Assembly (NCBI GenBank): GCA_973895155.1
Contig: OZ316897.1
Location: 10,850,001-10,914,000, forward strand
Length of the DNA: 64,000 nt
Origin: Marsupella aquatica
Taxonomy: Eukaryota > Marchantiophyta
Direction of reading: 5' to 3'
Both the position numbers and the translations under genes were made by a program. Every line of letters begins with the position of its first letter. Positions within the stretch are counted from its first letter, which is position 1. A model generated the notes under the pieces. That model had not been told where the DNA came from. It made no database searches and saw nothing but the letters and a program-made list of their open reading frames with translations. Positions 1 to 11,574 of the stretch are shown here, piece by piece.

Positions 1-86
1 AACAGCCCCTTCTCATCATACATCTTCTTAGCAACTAGGAATTTCCTCATCAATTACTGCATGCAATCAGGTAGCTTCTAAGAATC

Positions 87-3000
87 TTAACCTTCAAGCA
101 CGACTCCGAAGCAAACATCACACTCAACTGCACCAGAACCATCACAATAAGGACATTTCGCCTCGCCCTCGTCCAACCACTCCAGAAACTGCACAAACGA
201 AGACGAGACTGCAGCAATCAGAATCACCTTACTGCCGTCACCACCGACCACAGCAAGGCTTCTCTGCACGTTAGCCCTGCAAGGCCACTCTGCACTATAG
301 TCGGGCCATGCAAACAGTCTTTCCACGGAAGCTCTCTATTACTGCGCTGAAGATTCGAGCAAGAATATTTAGCAAAACCGCCGACATGATTTTTCTTTAT
401 CTGTTCGTATTAATAGGCTGCGTGTTTCACACACAAAAGCTCAAGATTTCCACACGACCTTCAACTGTTCAAAAAGCTTCGAAGATTTTTCGTACATTTA
501 CAACATGAACTTTTTATTAGACAAAGTGCATTCGGAAGTCATCAGAAGGAAAACCTCTGCATGCAAGGTAATAAAATATGAACATCAGTACTGATCTTAA
601 AAGCAAGTTTTTTATACCTGCTCCTCAACATTGAGATCGCCAGTACCTTCACAATCTGCACAGAAAATATTATGTTAGATACAGTTACTTCATTCTAGCA
701 AATAATGACATTCAACTGTCACATTGAGGCTGAACTGGGTTTTCATAAAGTTTACAGCTCAAAATATAAAGAGTTTACATGTACCTGTACAAAGCATGGT
801 CCCGATTCCTCTGCATCCAAAGCACATAGCTCCCACATTCATTCTAGTAATTTGCCCATTTTTTATTCTTTTCTCTTCTTCCTGCTTTTTCTGGACCCTG
901 TCAGGTTCCTCCCATCGGTTCTCCCCAAGAAGATACACACGCCTTGACGAACCAGTACCCGTTTCCTGGGCATTTGACCGCTCGTATCTGTCAATTTCCC
1001 TTTTCCTCGAATCATCACTGGGAGCTGGTTGCTTAATTTCTGAAGAGCGTTGCTTGGGTTTTGTTGTTTCCACCTGAAGAATAGAACAAAAAGCAGCGCC
1101 ACAAACATGAATTGAAACTACAGCTCAATTCTTCAATTCCTCAATAAAACACAGGAAGATTGTGCATATCAGGATTGACTGTTCTAATCGTTCGACTCTC
1201 TAGTAGTAGTTTCAATAGCATTGCAATTTCAGAGCTTCAGATGTCGACTTGTAGTGCAGCACTCAATTAAGTATTGGGATACGATGTGTTCCACTGGATT
1301 GGGCCAAAGTCATGACGAATATTATGGAGACATCTTGTGAAAGAAACCTCTGTTGGTAGTTGAACTACAGTACATGGGAACAATCAACACATCTACGCTG
1401 GACAGATATGACACATAATTTACCATAGCCACAGGTTGGAATTTTGGCTTTGCTCCATCTTTATTGGAGCGGAGCGTGGCGGCTACTTCGGCAAGCAAGG
1501 CTGCCATTAATTCCTTAGTGACTTTTCCATCTTCAGGAACTCCACGTGTTGACTGTAAGCCCACACAACACCCGGAACAAGAGTCAATAACTTAGTCCTT
1601 TTGTCACATTTGCTAGGTGAGTCAACAGAACAGACCTATCGTCCTCCTCAAATCCTAGCAAAATGAAATATTGGCATGCGCAGAAACACCAAAGGTCAGC
1701 GAACAGTAATCAACCTCCTATGAGATACAGCATGCAGTCCAATCAAGCCTGACTACCACTCAACCAACCCGTAGCAACCATCAAGTTCCACTCTATCGAG
1801 GATGATGGTAATACGGACCTGCCAAGTTTTTACTGCACTATCAGTCCCATGTGAGAAGACTGAAAATTCTATATCCTCCTCCCCTGAATAAAACCCTAGT
1901 TCAGAAAGGGCGTCCTGCACAAAGTGATGCAGTCAGGCCATGACCAAGTAGATTCCAAGAGTCCCATGCTTAGGTTCCACAGGAGATTAAACAACGTATC
2001 AAATTGAAGACTATTAGAAGTGTTCGAAGACAAGAATGTGTATGAAAACCATGAAATGTTGAGCTGCAGTTGAAAGGTGGATTAGTGAAGAATCACAAAA
2101 CCAATTTAATCCCTGGTCAGTTGCATATTTTGAATGTACTACTTTCACCTTCCTTGATGCGACTAATTTTATATAGGGGCAACCTCCTTTGCAATCCAGA
2201 AGACCATCTTCCTTATATAGGGGCAACCTCCTCTGCAATCCAGGAGACCATCTTCCTTTGCGACTATTAGATCGTTTTTCACCTCTGAAATTGTTTTTCA
2301 TTCTTCTCCGAAAGATGACGAAAGCTCTCCACCGCTGACAGCTGATGATAGAGGTCTTTCCCCATATGTGATTTATTGCCATACGGGAGAGAGGCAAGGC
2401 AGATACAGAGGACCGGTACACACAACGAATGCCTTCTTGTAGGTGTGAAACCGTCTCCACAGCAAACAAAATCGAGAAGCAGGCAGAGGTCTGGAAAGAA
2501 CGTTAATAGAGGAAGAATTTTCTCTCATGCACATTTGCAGTACTACCAGAGTTCTCCACTTACATGCAGCTCTCTCACATCATCGCCCTCCATTCCAGAT
2601 TTAATGGTTCTCTTCGTCGCTGTGGCGCCATTTGCCGACTTAGAACGGTTGGGAGAAGCTTGAGTCGGAAATGTTGCTCCTGGATCGCTGCCCCGGTCCC
2701 GCTTCGGAATCACAACCGCACTAATTTTGTCTGGAGGTGTCACAGAGCTGCCCGGAGAAACTACAGACTCTGATTTTCCCCCACCAAGTATAGTAGATGA
2801 TCCTTCAGACAGAGGAACGGCGCCTGTAATCTGCTTTACTTCCTCAGGACTATCAAGCACAGGCAACTCCAACTCTTCAGAGCCAGGAACAGCTAGTGCT
2901 TGGAGAAGATTAGTCATCCCTACGACGAGACTTCTGAGGGAAACATCTGTAATCTGCCCTCCGTAGCCCCATGGCGCCCGCAATTCCTCCTCTAGTTCCT

Positions 3001-3286
3001 TCTTCAAGGCTCTCACCTCTGCCTGCAATGCCTGGTTGGCCCCTGTCCAGCGTTCCGCCTCCCTTTCCCATCTCTTCTCCTCTCTCAACCATCTCTGCTC
3101 CTCCCTCAGCCATCTCTGCTCGTCTCTCGTCCATCTCTGCTCCTGTCTCTCGTAGTTCGAATCATTCTGAATCGCTTTCACAATGCTCAGCTGCCGCCTT
3201 CTTCCCCACCTTTCTCTTGTCGTCGAAATCTCCCTAGGCAGCTGGCTGTAGCATGACACCACCCGGAAGCATGAGAGCGTGGACAT
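87..3286 (-). CDS. PTAC5: PTAC5-like plastid nucleoid protein (coiled coil, peptidoglycan-binding-like domain, DnaJ-type zinc finger)
   Basis: Six exons join in frame with GT-AG introns: 3286-2564, 1914-1819, 1552-1424, 1073-785, 655-618 and 188-87 (TAA at 87-89), giving 458 residues. The N-terminus (MSTLSCFRVVSCYSQ) looks like a plastid transit peptide. About residues 45-100 form a Glu/Arg/Trp-rich coiled coil with repeated EEQRWLREE units. Exons 2-3 encode the peptidoglycan-binding-like fold (LGFYSGEED, AVKTWQ, GVPEDGKVTKELM). Exon 4 has RVYLLGENRWEEP. The C-terminus carries four CXXCXG motifs (CFGCRG, CTDCEG, CPYCDG, CDVCFG), a DnaJ-type zinc finger. This domain order is that of plant pTAC5, a component of plastid transcriptionally active chromosomes. 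Every junction keeps phase and no stop interrupts, so it is probably functional. Family recognition is from memory of the Arabidopsis protein. The choice of first ATG is inferred. Confidence 0.88.
2171..2262. repeat. Two-copy tandem repeat inside PTAC5 intron 1
   Basis: A unit of about 45 bp beginning TATAGGGGCAACCTCC occurs twice in tandem with a few mismatches, within the intron between exon 1 and exon 2 of the PTAC5-like gene. No function is evident. Confidence 0.75.
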
Positions 3287-3466
3287 TCGGCGCTGATGGA
3301 TAGATGTTGCTATGCAAAGCTTTTCTCTGGCTTCTCCTCGAGCGCAATAATCATGAAAGCCAGTTATCAGAGCTCCATTCCTTCCCTTGCCTTGACGACC
3401 TTACAGATTAGTACGCCCTGGAGACAAGTCTTAATCAGATAGGAAGGACACTACTGACGATTTGAC

Positions 3467-4048
3467 GTGTTTTTGGGTGCTCCTCAGTCCTAAATCTTCC
3501 CGACTGCTTTATTAGAATGGGATTTGTTGGGTGCTCCTCAGTCCTAAATCTTCCCGACTCCTTCAAAATTGGGATTTGCTTAGGTGCTCCTCGGTCCTCA
3601 CTCCTCAGCCCTCACTCTTCCCGCCTGCGCGTTTTGTTGGGTGCTCTTCACTCCTCAATCTTCCCAATCTTCCCAACTGCTTTAGGATGGGATTTGTCGC
3701 GTGCTCCTCAGTCCTCAATCTTCCCGACTGCTTCAGAATGGGATTTGTTGGGCACTCCTCACTCTTCTAAACCGCTTTAGAATGGGATTTGGTGGGTGCT
3801 CCTCACTCCTCACTCTTTCCAACCTCTTCATAATGGCATTTGGTGGGTGCTCCTCACTCCTAAATCTTCCCGACTGCTTCACAATGAGATTTGCTAGGTG
3901 CTCCTAACTCCTCACCCTTCCCCACTGCTTTTAGGATGGGATTTGTTGGGTGCTCCTGAGTCCTCAATCTTCCCAACTACTTCAGAATGGGATTTGTTGG
4001 GCACTCCTCACTCTTCTAAATTCTTCAGAATTGGATTTCGTGGGTGCT
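3467..4048. repeat. Satellite array, left block (about 50-bp units)
   Basis: Roughly ten degenerate units carry the core GGGATTTGTTGGGTGCTCCT, then a TCTTCCCGACTGCTTCAGAAT-like half. Unit length varies around 45-60 bp. Overlapping open frames in this block simply translate the repeat and are not genes. The same array resumes after the solo LTR, so both blocks were once continuous. Confidence 0.85.
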
Positions 4049-5526
4049 AGTCGCGGAACTCGACCTAACACTTAGCTCTGGCGTCGCTGAGTCCGACGCC
4101 GAGCTCCCTTATGGTCCAGGCCCGGATAGGCCATCCGGGGAGGACTTAGCATGGGGAGACTTGCGGGCAACGAGACGTGGCACTAGCAAAGGCAAGGCGC
4201 CAAACTGGTGACACACACTAAGGACTTAGACTAGCCGAGAGCTAGTCGGGTCAAGAGGGAAAGGGGCCGGGCTCAAGGTCGATCGTCCGGACCCCCGGAC
4301 GAACTTTGAATTCTGAGGGCTTGAGTGTGAGTGCCTCTTGGGCCCAAGGCCAATGGAGTTGATGCCATGGGCGACGGACGCTTGGGGCGTGAGTTACGGC
4401 CTGATCCGGGTTTGGCCGATCGGGGAGCCCGAGTGGCGACGAGACCTGAGGGCCTAGGCATGAGCAATGGGTCGGCCCAATCACAACGGGCTAAGGCACT
4501 CCGCTTGCATACGCCTAACGAGAAAGTTATGGGCATTGCCAGTTGGTGGCGCGCCCAGTTTGCGCAATAGTATCCGGGTTGGAGGCCAAATGTTTAGAGA
4601 CCAAAGTTGGTTCGGGGGTGGCAGGTCACCAGAAGCATATATGAGAGGAGTGGTGTCTCCATGGGGGCCAAGGGCGAGCCGAAGTCGTGAGCCGCGGTGG
4701 TCGCGACACTAAGGGAAAGCGTCAAACGGAAATGGCGATATCTTCCCAACGGGAAGTCCGTTGGAGAACTTCTTGGGTGCGTTGGAAAGCTCTCGAGGAG
4801 GGCTACGTCCTCCTGATCTCAGCTGGGTCTTGGGGTGCCATGGGTTCTCGAGGTTTGCGGGTGTTAGCTCGCCCGCGTGGCTAATCCTGACGAACAGCAG
4901 CCAAGCCTCGTTCAGTCTCCCAAGGGAGCTTTTGTTGGGGAGGCAAGGCCAAGTAGGCATGGAGGTTGAGTTCCAAGGGTGCTTGGCCCCTAGACCATCA
5001 ATGGGGCGAAGAGTTGGTTGCTAGAGTCGGGACCATTCTGGTCCCGGCGTGTTGGGACAAGCTTTAGGACAAGCTACGTTAATTGGGCCATGAGCATGTC
5101 CTGCGGTCAGGGCGGTCAGTTGATGATGGATAGGTATGAGGGGGAACTCGGACCGCGCCCAAGGAAGGAGCTGTTTTGGACGAACAGTGGGCGTGGGTTC
5201 TGGTTCCAACTTATGGCATCGGGAGGACCTATCGCTAACCTATTTACCAATGTCTATTGAGCTTGAGTTGGGATGCTAGACTTGGGAGTTCTAGATCCTG
5301 AATGGTTACTTACCGAGGTGCTTGGTTGTTTGTGCAGATTGTGAGGACCGTTGAATAGCGGTCGTGTTGGAGAGCAAGTGCGGCTTCGTATGGGAGGGGC
5401 CGCTAGTAGTGCAAGGGGGCACTAGGCTGCTTGCTCGGGGTATTTTGTGGAGGTGTTTGGGTACTGGGGGCACTTAGGCGTGGGTGCTGGGATCGGTGAG
5501 GGCGTCGAGTGGCAAGGTCCACCACT
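4049..5526 (+). mobile_element. Solo LTR of the chromovirus family found at 15.9-25.1 kb
   Basis: The sequence begins AGTCGCGGAACTCGAC and ends GGTCCACCACT, the same termini as both LTRs of the chromovirus at 15900-25087, but in plus orientation. It is 1,478 bp against 1,490 bp for the complete 5' LTR. It is flanked by GTGCT on the left and ATGCT on the right, a 5-bp target duplication with one mismatch. No internal retroviral sequence remains, as expected after LTR-LTR recombination. It interrupts the satellite array. Confidence 0.88.
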
Positions 5527-5770
5527 ATGCTCCTCTCTCTTCCCAACCGCTTCATAATGGCATTTGTTGGGTGCTCCTCACTACTCACTCTCATATTGGG
5601 ATTTGGTGGGTGCTTCTCACTCTTCCCAATTGCTTCATAATGGCATTTGTTGGGTGCTCCTCACTACTCACTCTCATTTGGGATTTGGTGGGAGCTCCTT
5701 ACTCTTCCCAACTGTTTCAGAATGGGATTTGTTGGGTGCTCCTTAGTCCTCGTTCCAGACTAGTTCAGAA
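5527..5770. repeat. Satellite array, right block
   Basis: This continues the left block with units containing GGCATTTGTTGGGTGCTCCTC and GGGATTTGGTGGG. Here units alternate between a CTCACTCTCAT-type and a CTTCCCAACTG-type half. It is separated from the left block only by the solo LTR and its target duplication. Confidence 0.82.
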
Positions 5771-6170
5771 TGAACAATGGCAAAGTACCTATGTCTCACA
5801 AAAGTATCATTGGGTATTTCTTATCCCCTCCCAATCTGTCACATGGAAGGCAAGCGAACGCACCAGATTCTGTTTTACTAGCTCAAATACCCAGGCATGA
5901 GTATGCGCACGAAGAGCTCCCTTCGCTCAGATTCCCATGGCTGCATGTGCGTACTCACAACTAAGTATACTTAGTCCAGTTGATCCATTTCACTACCAAG
6001 TCTCCTCATGTGTGTGCTAGATGTTGCTCACTCTGTTTGAAGAGTTTATACTAAGCCAATGGATATAAGCAACTATCATCAAGGTGGGAATGGTCAGGAG
6101 CTATCATCATTGCGACAAGGTCATTGTCTTGGTAGCAACTTAGTGCTAGCTTATTAATAGTGTATTTGCC
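5771..6170. other. Unassigned spacer
   Basis: I see no coding potential, terminal repeats or tandem structure here. It ends where the minisatellite preceded by TGCCCGTGCGTTGCACGA begins. Confidence 0.4.
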
Positions 6171-6171
6171 C

Positions 6172-6500
6172 GATGCCCGTGCGTTGCACGAAAGATGTCG
6201 AGGTGATAAAAAGATGTTGCTCAGGTGATAAAAGATGTCGAGGAGAGAAAAGATGTAGAGTCTTGAGAAAAAATATGTGAAAGAGAGAAAAAGATGTCGA
6301 GGTGAGAAAAGATGTTGAGGTGAGAAAAAGACATCAAAGTGATAAAAAGATGTAGAGGTGATAAAAGATGTTGAGGTGATAAAAAGATGTCAAGGTGATA
6401 AAAGATGTCGAGATTGTGAAAAGATGTTAAGGTAAGAAAAAGATGTCAAAGTGATAAAAAATTGTAAGGTGATAAAAGATGTCAAGGAGACATTGGTTTA
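6172..6500. repeat. Minisatellite of AAAAGATGTCGAGGTGAT-type units
   Basis: About fifteen short units (17-24 bp) built on AAAAGATGTCGAGGTGAT follow the near-palindromic motif TGCCCGTGCGTTGCACGA. Related units recur near 6860-6905 and a related array lies at 55565-55915. A second TGCCCGTGC motif is at about 6993. The motif pair may mark the ends of a non-autonomous element of about 0.8 kb, but I could not define exact termini. Confidence 0.7.
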
Positions 6501-7693
6501 ATTGGTGCTGCCTTTTTGAGGTGGCGGACCACCTCTCTATTGTGGGTTGCCAGTCCCCTTTGAGCCGCAAGCTCACTCGCCTGCTTCATGCCAAAATGTG
6601 GATTGATGACCAGCATAGGAACTGGCTCCGGCTCGAGGGTGGACGCATCACATCCGGTTGACCCTGTTACTAGGCTGTTGAGGGCTCCTGTTGCTTCTGC
6701 TCCCCCTGGTGTTTCCTTTGGTAGCTGGCTTCTATGAAATTAGGTTCCTTTTTGCTGATTATTGCCTTGCACATATGCGCCTTATGTGGGTGCTTGTTTG
6801 CCCTTGCCATGGGGTTTTTTGCGGCCAACAAACTTATAAAGTTAAAAATCATTCCAAGGAAAAGATGTCAAGGAGAAAAAGATATTCAGGCAATAAAGGA
6901 TGTCGAGTTGATTGCACTTACGGAATCATTTAGTCAAGATAGGTTTTTATAATGTTTGATATATTTGATTATAATGTTTGATATATATATATAACCCATT
7001 GCCCGTGCACTGCATGCGCAATTATTATTATTACTGCAACTATTTCATTGTTGCATTTAGTTATCATTGTGACCATTTCATTGTTGTGGCCATTTTATGT
7101 TTGGGGCCATTGTGTCCTTGGTCAAATAATCTGGTCATTGCAAAAAAGAGATTTTCATGTTAGACCCACCTACCCATTATAGCCACATGTCAACTCACAT
7201 TCAATTTCTAATCACCTTGATATTACAATAGAATAGTTTTATGGAATGATGTTAGTGCCATAGTCTATGTGTGGGTGGACATTGTCTTTGTTCTTCCTTT
7301 CACCAGATCTCATGGACAGGAATATTTAGGCTTTAAATCCAAGGGTCATAATGAGTTCCCTCCAAAAGTGCATTTTGTAAGCAAATGTCGTGCGGACTCA
7401 CATTCATACACAACTCACATCACTGCATACCATATAAGACATAAAACACTCATAAGTACACACATAACAAAATGCATGCAAGAGTCCACAACCGCCCCCC
7501 TAGATGGTGGTTAGGTCCCGCTAACTACAGCTAGCCCCTAAACTAAAAGAGAGTATGCGCTTTTCAGTGCTAAGATCAGGAGGCTGGGTGCAAATGAGCC
7601 CCATCGTTAATCGCCTGCCTACAATCCATACTATCTAATAAATCTCACGCTAGCCAAAAGCCAACCTCTACCTACACATAGGACACAATCAAT
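6501..7693. other. Non-coding, repeat-derived stretch
   Basis: It contains a few minisatellite units near 6860-6905, a TATATATATA run near 6980 and AT-rich sequence. Short open frames show no recognisable domain. I see no gene that can be supported. Confidence 0.4.
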
Positions 7694-7900
7694 TGTTGAG
7701 CATAGACGACACTCGTAACGGTAAGCACATGACACATCCAACGCGCAAGTAGTCGACACAAGAGATACGTGGTTCACCTCCTCGAGGCTACGTCCACGGG
7801 AACACACAAGAGAGCTTTACTGAACTCTAAGCCCGTCGGCCATACCAAGTCTCCACAATGTTTAAGCTCTCCTCATCTCTCAAGTGGCTCCTGTAGCAAG
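7694..7900 (-). mobile_element. Ty1/copia-type LTR remnant (copy 1)
   Basis: The reverse complement matches the LTR at 60562-60923 through several blocks: GTGTGTTCCCGTGGAC, GGTGAACCACGTATCTCT, and the end GTCTATGCTCAACA. No primer-binding site follows its 3' end, so it is a solo or truncated LTR. A third copy lies at 25093-25352. Confidence 0.72.
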
Positions 7901-8878
7901 GTGATAAAGAGATAAATGACTATTTACTCCTTAACAACTCAATTTCGTTCCGGTTAGGAGTGGATGAGATCAAAAAGACCAAATTAACATAATTTGAGAA
8001 GTTTTCACCAACATTCTCTAGGTTGGAGAGATTTCTAATGATCTTCTTAACATAAGTGTTTAACCACAACTCAAGTGGGTAATCCTTAGGATTCACAGTG
8101 CAATAATAAAGACTAGAATTAACAAAGATTGAAACTAGAGGGAGAGTAGATAGGAGTTTTCAAAGTGCAAGGGAATTGAATTTATGACCATCACCACTCC
8201 TTCAATAAGGATTATGGCCTAATTTAAGATTCAGAAATCAACATTTTCTATGCTTTTTGATTTTCTCGTAGCAACTCTTCTCCATCTATTGAATTTAGAA
8301 GACATGAATGTAAATCAACTCGGGACACTTTTCTGGTCTTGTTGAGGACGGTACTAGGATACTCGAATTGGCTTACTTCTCCTACAATCCTTAAGATTGC
8401 TTGTTTGAGTTTTGTGCAAATGTCAATTTCCTCTTTGGTGAATCTTCCAAATGTATTGGTCACAAACCTCATTGATCTTCCAATATCATTAAGGCACACT
8501 CTAGCATTCCTTGAACACTTCACAACAACTCAAGGGTTGCTAAACTTCTTCCTTTTACTCAACCATGGTAAAAAGAAGGGAAGAAAAGGCATAGATTCCT
8601 TCAAAGGCAATGAGGAAATTAAATGTATATTTTCTCTCCATCTTTGACTTCGAGTTCTCCTCCTTTTATACTAAAAGAGGAAATTATGAAAAGACATGCC
8701 TTTTCAAAACTCAAGTCTAAAGGAATATGTAAACAAATGTAAGCTACCCTAGTCAAAAATGGAGTAGAGTCTCCAATAACTACATAAACAAAATACTGAA
8801 GTCTACTTACTCATATACTAATCTATATAGCTATTTCTAGGTCTAAACTAATGTGGCTCCAACTCTCTAAATATAACT
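7901..8878. other. Unassigned stretch between LTR remnant and ORF
   Basis: AT-rich sequence with a 91-codon open frame on the minus strand (8248-8523) that shows no recognisable domain. It may be the 3' part of the decayed gypsy element to the right, but nothing diagnostic such as a polypurine tract or paired LTR is evident. Confidence 0.35.
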
Positions 8879-10486
8879 CTATTCTGGTCCTAGCTTTTGG
8901 GAAGGAACCTCCTCAGGGTTAGCCATGGCAAGGGGTTCTGGTCGAAGGAAAACTCCCTGTTGGCCAGTGGTAAAAGGGATGGACGGGTCAATATCCATGT
9001 TCTCCTGTTGAGCACTTGGGTCATGAGAATAAGTGTAAGAATGGGAGTGGAAGTGTGTACTGGGAGTGGGGAAACCAGGAGGGTTGAGGGGTGATGAGGG
9101 GCCAGTGGAATAGACTCCTTCATGAGGACTAGGAGAGAAAGACCTGGTAGTAAAGGGAGGAATCTCAGTATCAGCTAATAGCTCCTCTGTAGTCAAGTCA
9201 CTCATCTTCCTTAAGGCTTCATAGGTCTTTGAGAGGCCTGCAAGTGCATCATCCACCTTGGCACTCACATCTACCACTAAATGGTTAATCTTGGAGAAAA
9301 GGATGGGTGTGGTGTTCTTGGCCAAATACTCATCATAAATCTGGGCCTTAAGAAGATCCAGAGAAGCTATCTTAGTCAAAGGTTCAATCAGATCCAAAGA
9401 TTGAGTGATACTGAGTTGGAGAGTATGCTCAAGCTCATTCTTCTTCTTACTCCTTTCCAACTGCTGTTTGAGTTCAGATACCTTCTTCTTGAGGAACTCA
9501 TTCTCCTTCTCCAACTTCCTCTTATCTGTGGCATCACTCATGGTGGAGATCTTTTCAAGAATCTGCCTTGGTTTCACTCCTAACTTCTGAGAAATGTCAG
9601 TGATGACCTTCTCCATCACAGTGGTCTTCCTCTTCACCTTCTGGAATGTGTCTGAGATTTTCTGGAAATCAGCTAGGGTGTCTTGGGAGGCATGGCCGGG
9701 TGCATCCGGAAATTCAGCCGGGTCGACAAAGGCCGGGTCGGCAAAGTCCGGGTCAAGGTTCCAGGCAGCAGACCGGGTCTTTCGAGGATTTGTCTCTACT
9801 GGTTCCTCATCCTCACTGTCATCAGAGGTGGCCTAGGTGATATCTGGATCTGCCTCTCCATACTTTATGAAGTTGAACTTGGCCAATAGTAACTTCTTCT
9901 CCTCTCTGAACAAGACTCCTTCAAAGCTATATAGATGTACCAGGTAGCAGGAGAGTGGAGTAGGACCCTTGTTGGACAGGTTCTGTACCAACTTCCTTAT
10001 CAGATCAAAGATAAGCTTAGCCCAGTTGACTTTTCTTTCTCCCTTGTAAGCAGCAACAATGGTAGAGCCAACTCCAACAGTAACTCTTCTTGGCTTCTCA
10101 GGATACAGCAGGGGTAGTAGGAAGCTGAAGACTCGTTTCAGATCAAGATCCAAACACTTAGAAACATTGAACCCGTCTTTACTGTTGATGGCTCCTTTGA
10201 AGTAAGGAAGGATTAGATTGACAGCTCTCCCCACTGGACCTTCTCCTTCATCCTCTAATACAAAAGCTCCTGCAACCATCATCTGAGTCCATCGCTCAGG
10301 TCGGCCTCTGGAGGTATCCTTAAACTCAGCTGGACACTCCTTGGATCGGATCTCTCTGATCATATCTTTGCTATGATAACTCCAGGGTAGCTCCATCTGA
10401 GACTCACAGCCCATCCTGAGCAAAGACTCCCTCAATTTGACCTTCTCAACTTCACTGTTCGGAATAGTTGGCCTCAAAATTTTCAT
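8879..10486 (-). pseudogene. Extra retroelement-type ORF downstream of a gypsy integrase, interrupted by an amber codon
   Basis: Two open frames share one reading frame and are separated only by a TAG at 9833-9835, together about 535 codons. The N-terminal part has a globular look with PTPLSCYLVHLY-like and RPERWTQMMVAG segments, resembling the accessory ORFs found in some plant gypsy elements. The C-terminal part has a predicted coiled coil of about 40 residues (KKKVSELKQQLE) followed by a Pro/Ser-rich tail. A TGA also lies in frame shortly upstream of the first ATG. It lies 3' of the integrase relic on the same strand, so I infer it belongs to the same element. I do not recognise a specific function. 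Confidence 0.5.
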
Positions 10487-11560
10487 GGCAATGGGGACCT
10501 CCCTTCTCTTCGATCATCTCACAGGGGCTTTAATCGGAGTGGGTGTAGGTGATGTTAAGGTTGAATGCCCCTTAGAAACGCGATAAGTGGACATTCCGGC
10601 TGGATCCGCCCCTTGCTCCATAGGATTGCTGGAAGCAACAAATTGATTTCAAATAAATGGTCTGCCTTCTCTACGGTGAGCTCTACAAATCTACGACTTC
10701 AGAATGTTCAATCGCTTCGGTGTCGACCAATGGTAGAAATATCCGGGTCAACCTAGCCGCAGCGTTTCTGATCAATTGACAAGCTTTTCTGGAGAAGTGT
10801 ATCAAGATTCTGTCAACCAAAATGCAGGTGCATCAAACTTGGGGAAAAGCTAGACTCAATCGGGCCTGCAATGGTGATGTCCGGGTCAAACTGGCCTCCC
10901 TTGTTACAACCGATGTATCCACGATTAGGATCTCAAACTTCCTGCCTTCACTCCCAGTGGTGGAGTAGGCATTCCCCTCACAACGAACCAGTCAGTACCC
11001 TCATATCCAGGCTCTCATCATGCAATGCAAGATTGGTCCTATAATCCGGACCCAAGATCCTCTACCAAAAGGGTATAGCCTCCTCACTTTACTGCTTAAA
11101 CAGCCTAATGCGCTCGGGAGCTCAAAACCTACTAAGTTTAGCTTTGAGAGGTGTGAGAGGCCGGATCGACTCTACTTCCTTATATCCGGATTCTGCTGTG
11201 GTCGTGCTTGTGTTTAACTTATGGTTTTAAAAACTTTGGCAAAGGACAGCTATTGTTCAGTAGAGTCGCGTTGTAAGCTTTTATATCTCACCACAGCTTA
11301 TAGTAAAAAATTCCGGGTCGATCCTCCTTCTCTAATGTCAATCCGGGTTGACCTTAGATGGGCTTGAAAGTCTCATACCACTTCAAAGTAGTTTTTAGGT
11401 CCCTCTTCAGCCTCATTTGAGATCTTAAACTTAATAATTCTAAAATTTATGGTTAGTTAACCCTTCTTTCATAAACATCCTTATCTCACATAGCCCCCTC
11501 CTCAACTGGTGCAGCGCCCTCACAAACCTCATTAAGGTGGCATGTGATATTTCTTGACCC
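10487..11560. other. Spacer between extra ORF and integrase relic
   Basis: There is no convincing ORF. CCGGGT occurs repeatedly on either strand. It is probably internal untranslated sequence of the same decayed gypsy element. Confidence 0.35.
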
Positions 11561-11574
11561 TAGAGCCATTTACC

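Noticed and set aside
3517-3907. Three overlapping open frames of 68-87 codons on the plus strand
   Set aside because: They translate the 50-bp satellite repeat in different frames; the apparent protein periodicity is that of the DNA.
4251-5260. Open frames on both strands within the solo LTR
   Set aside because: GC-rich LTR sequence yields chance frames; the same frames appear in the other LTR copies and match no retroviral protein.
6172-6500. CRISPR-like direct repeat array
   Set aside because: Units are contiguous and degenerate with no unique spacers, and the DNA is from a plant nuclear genome.
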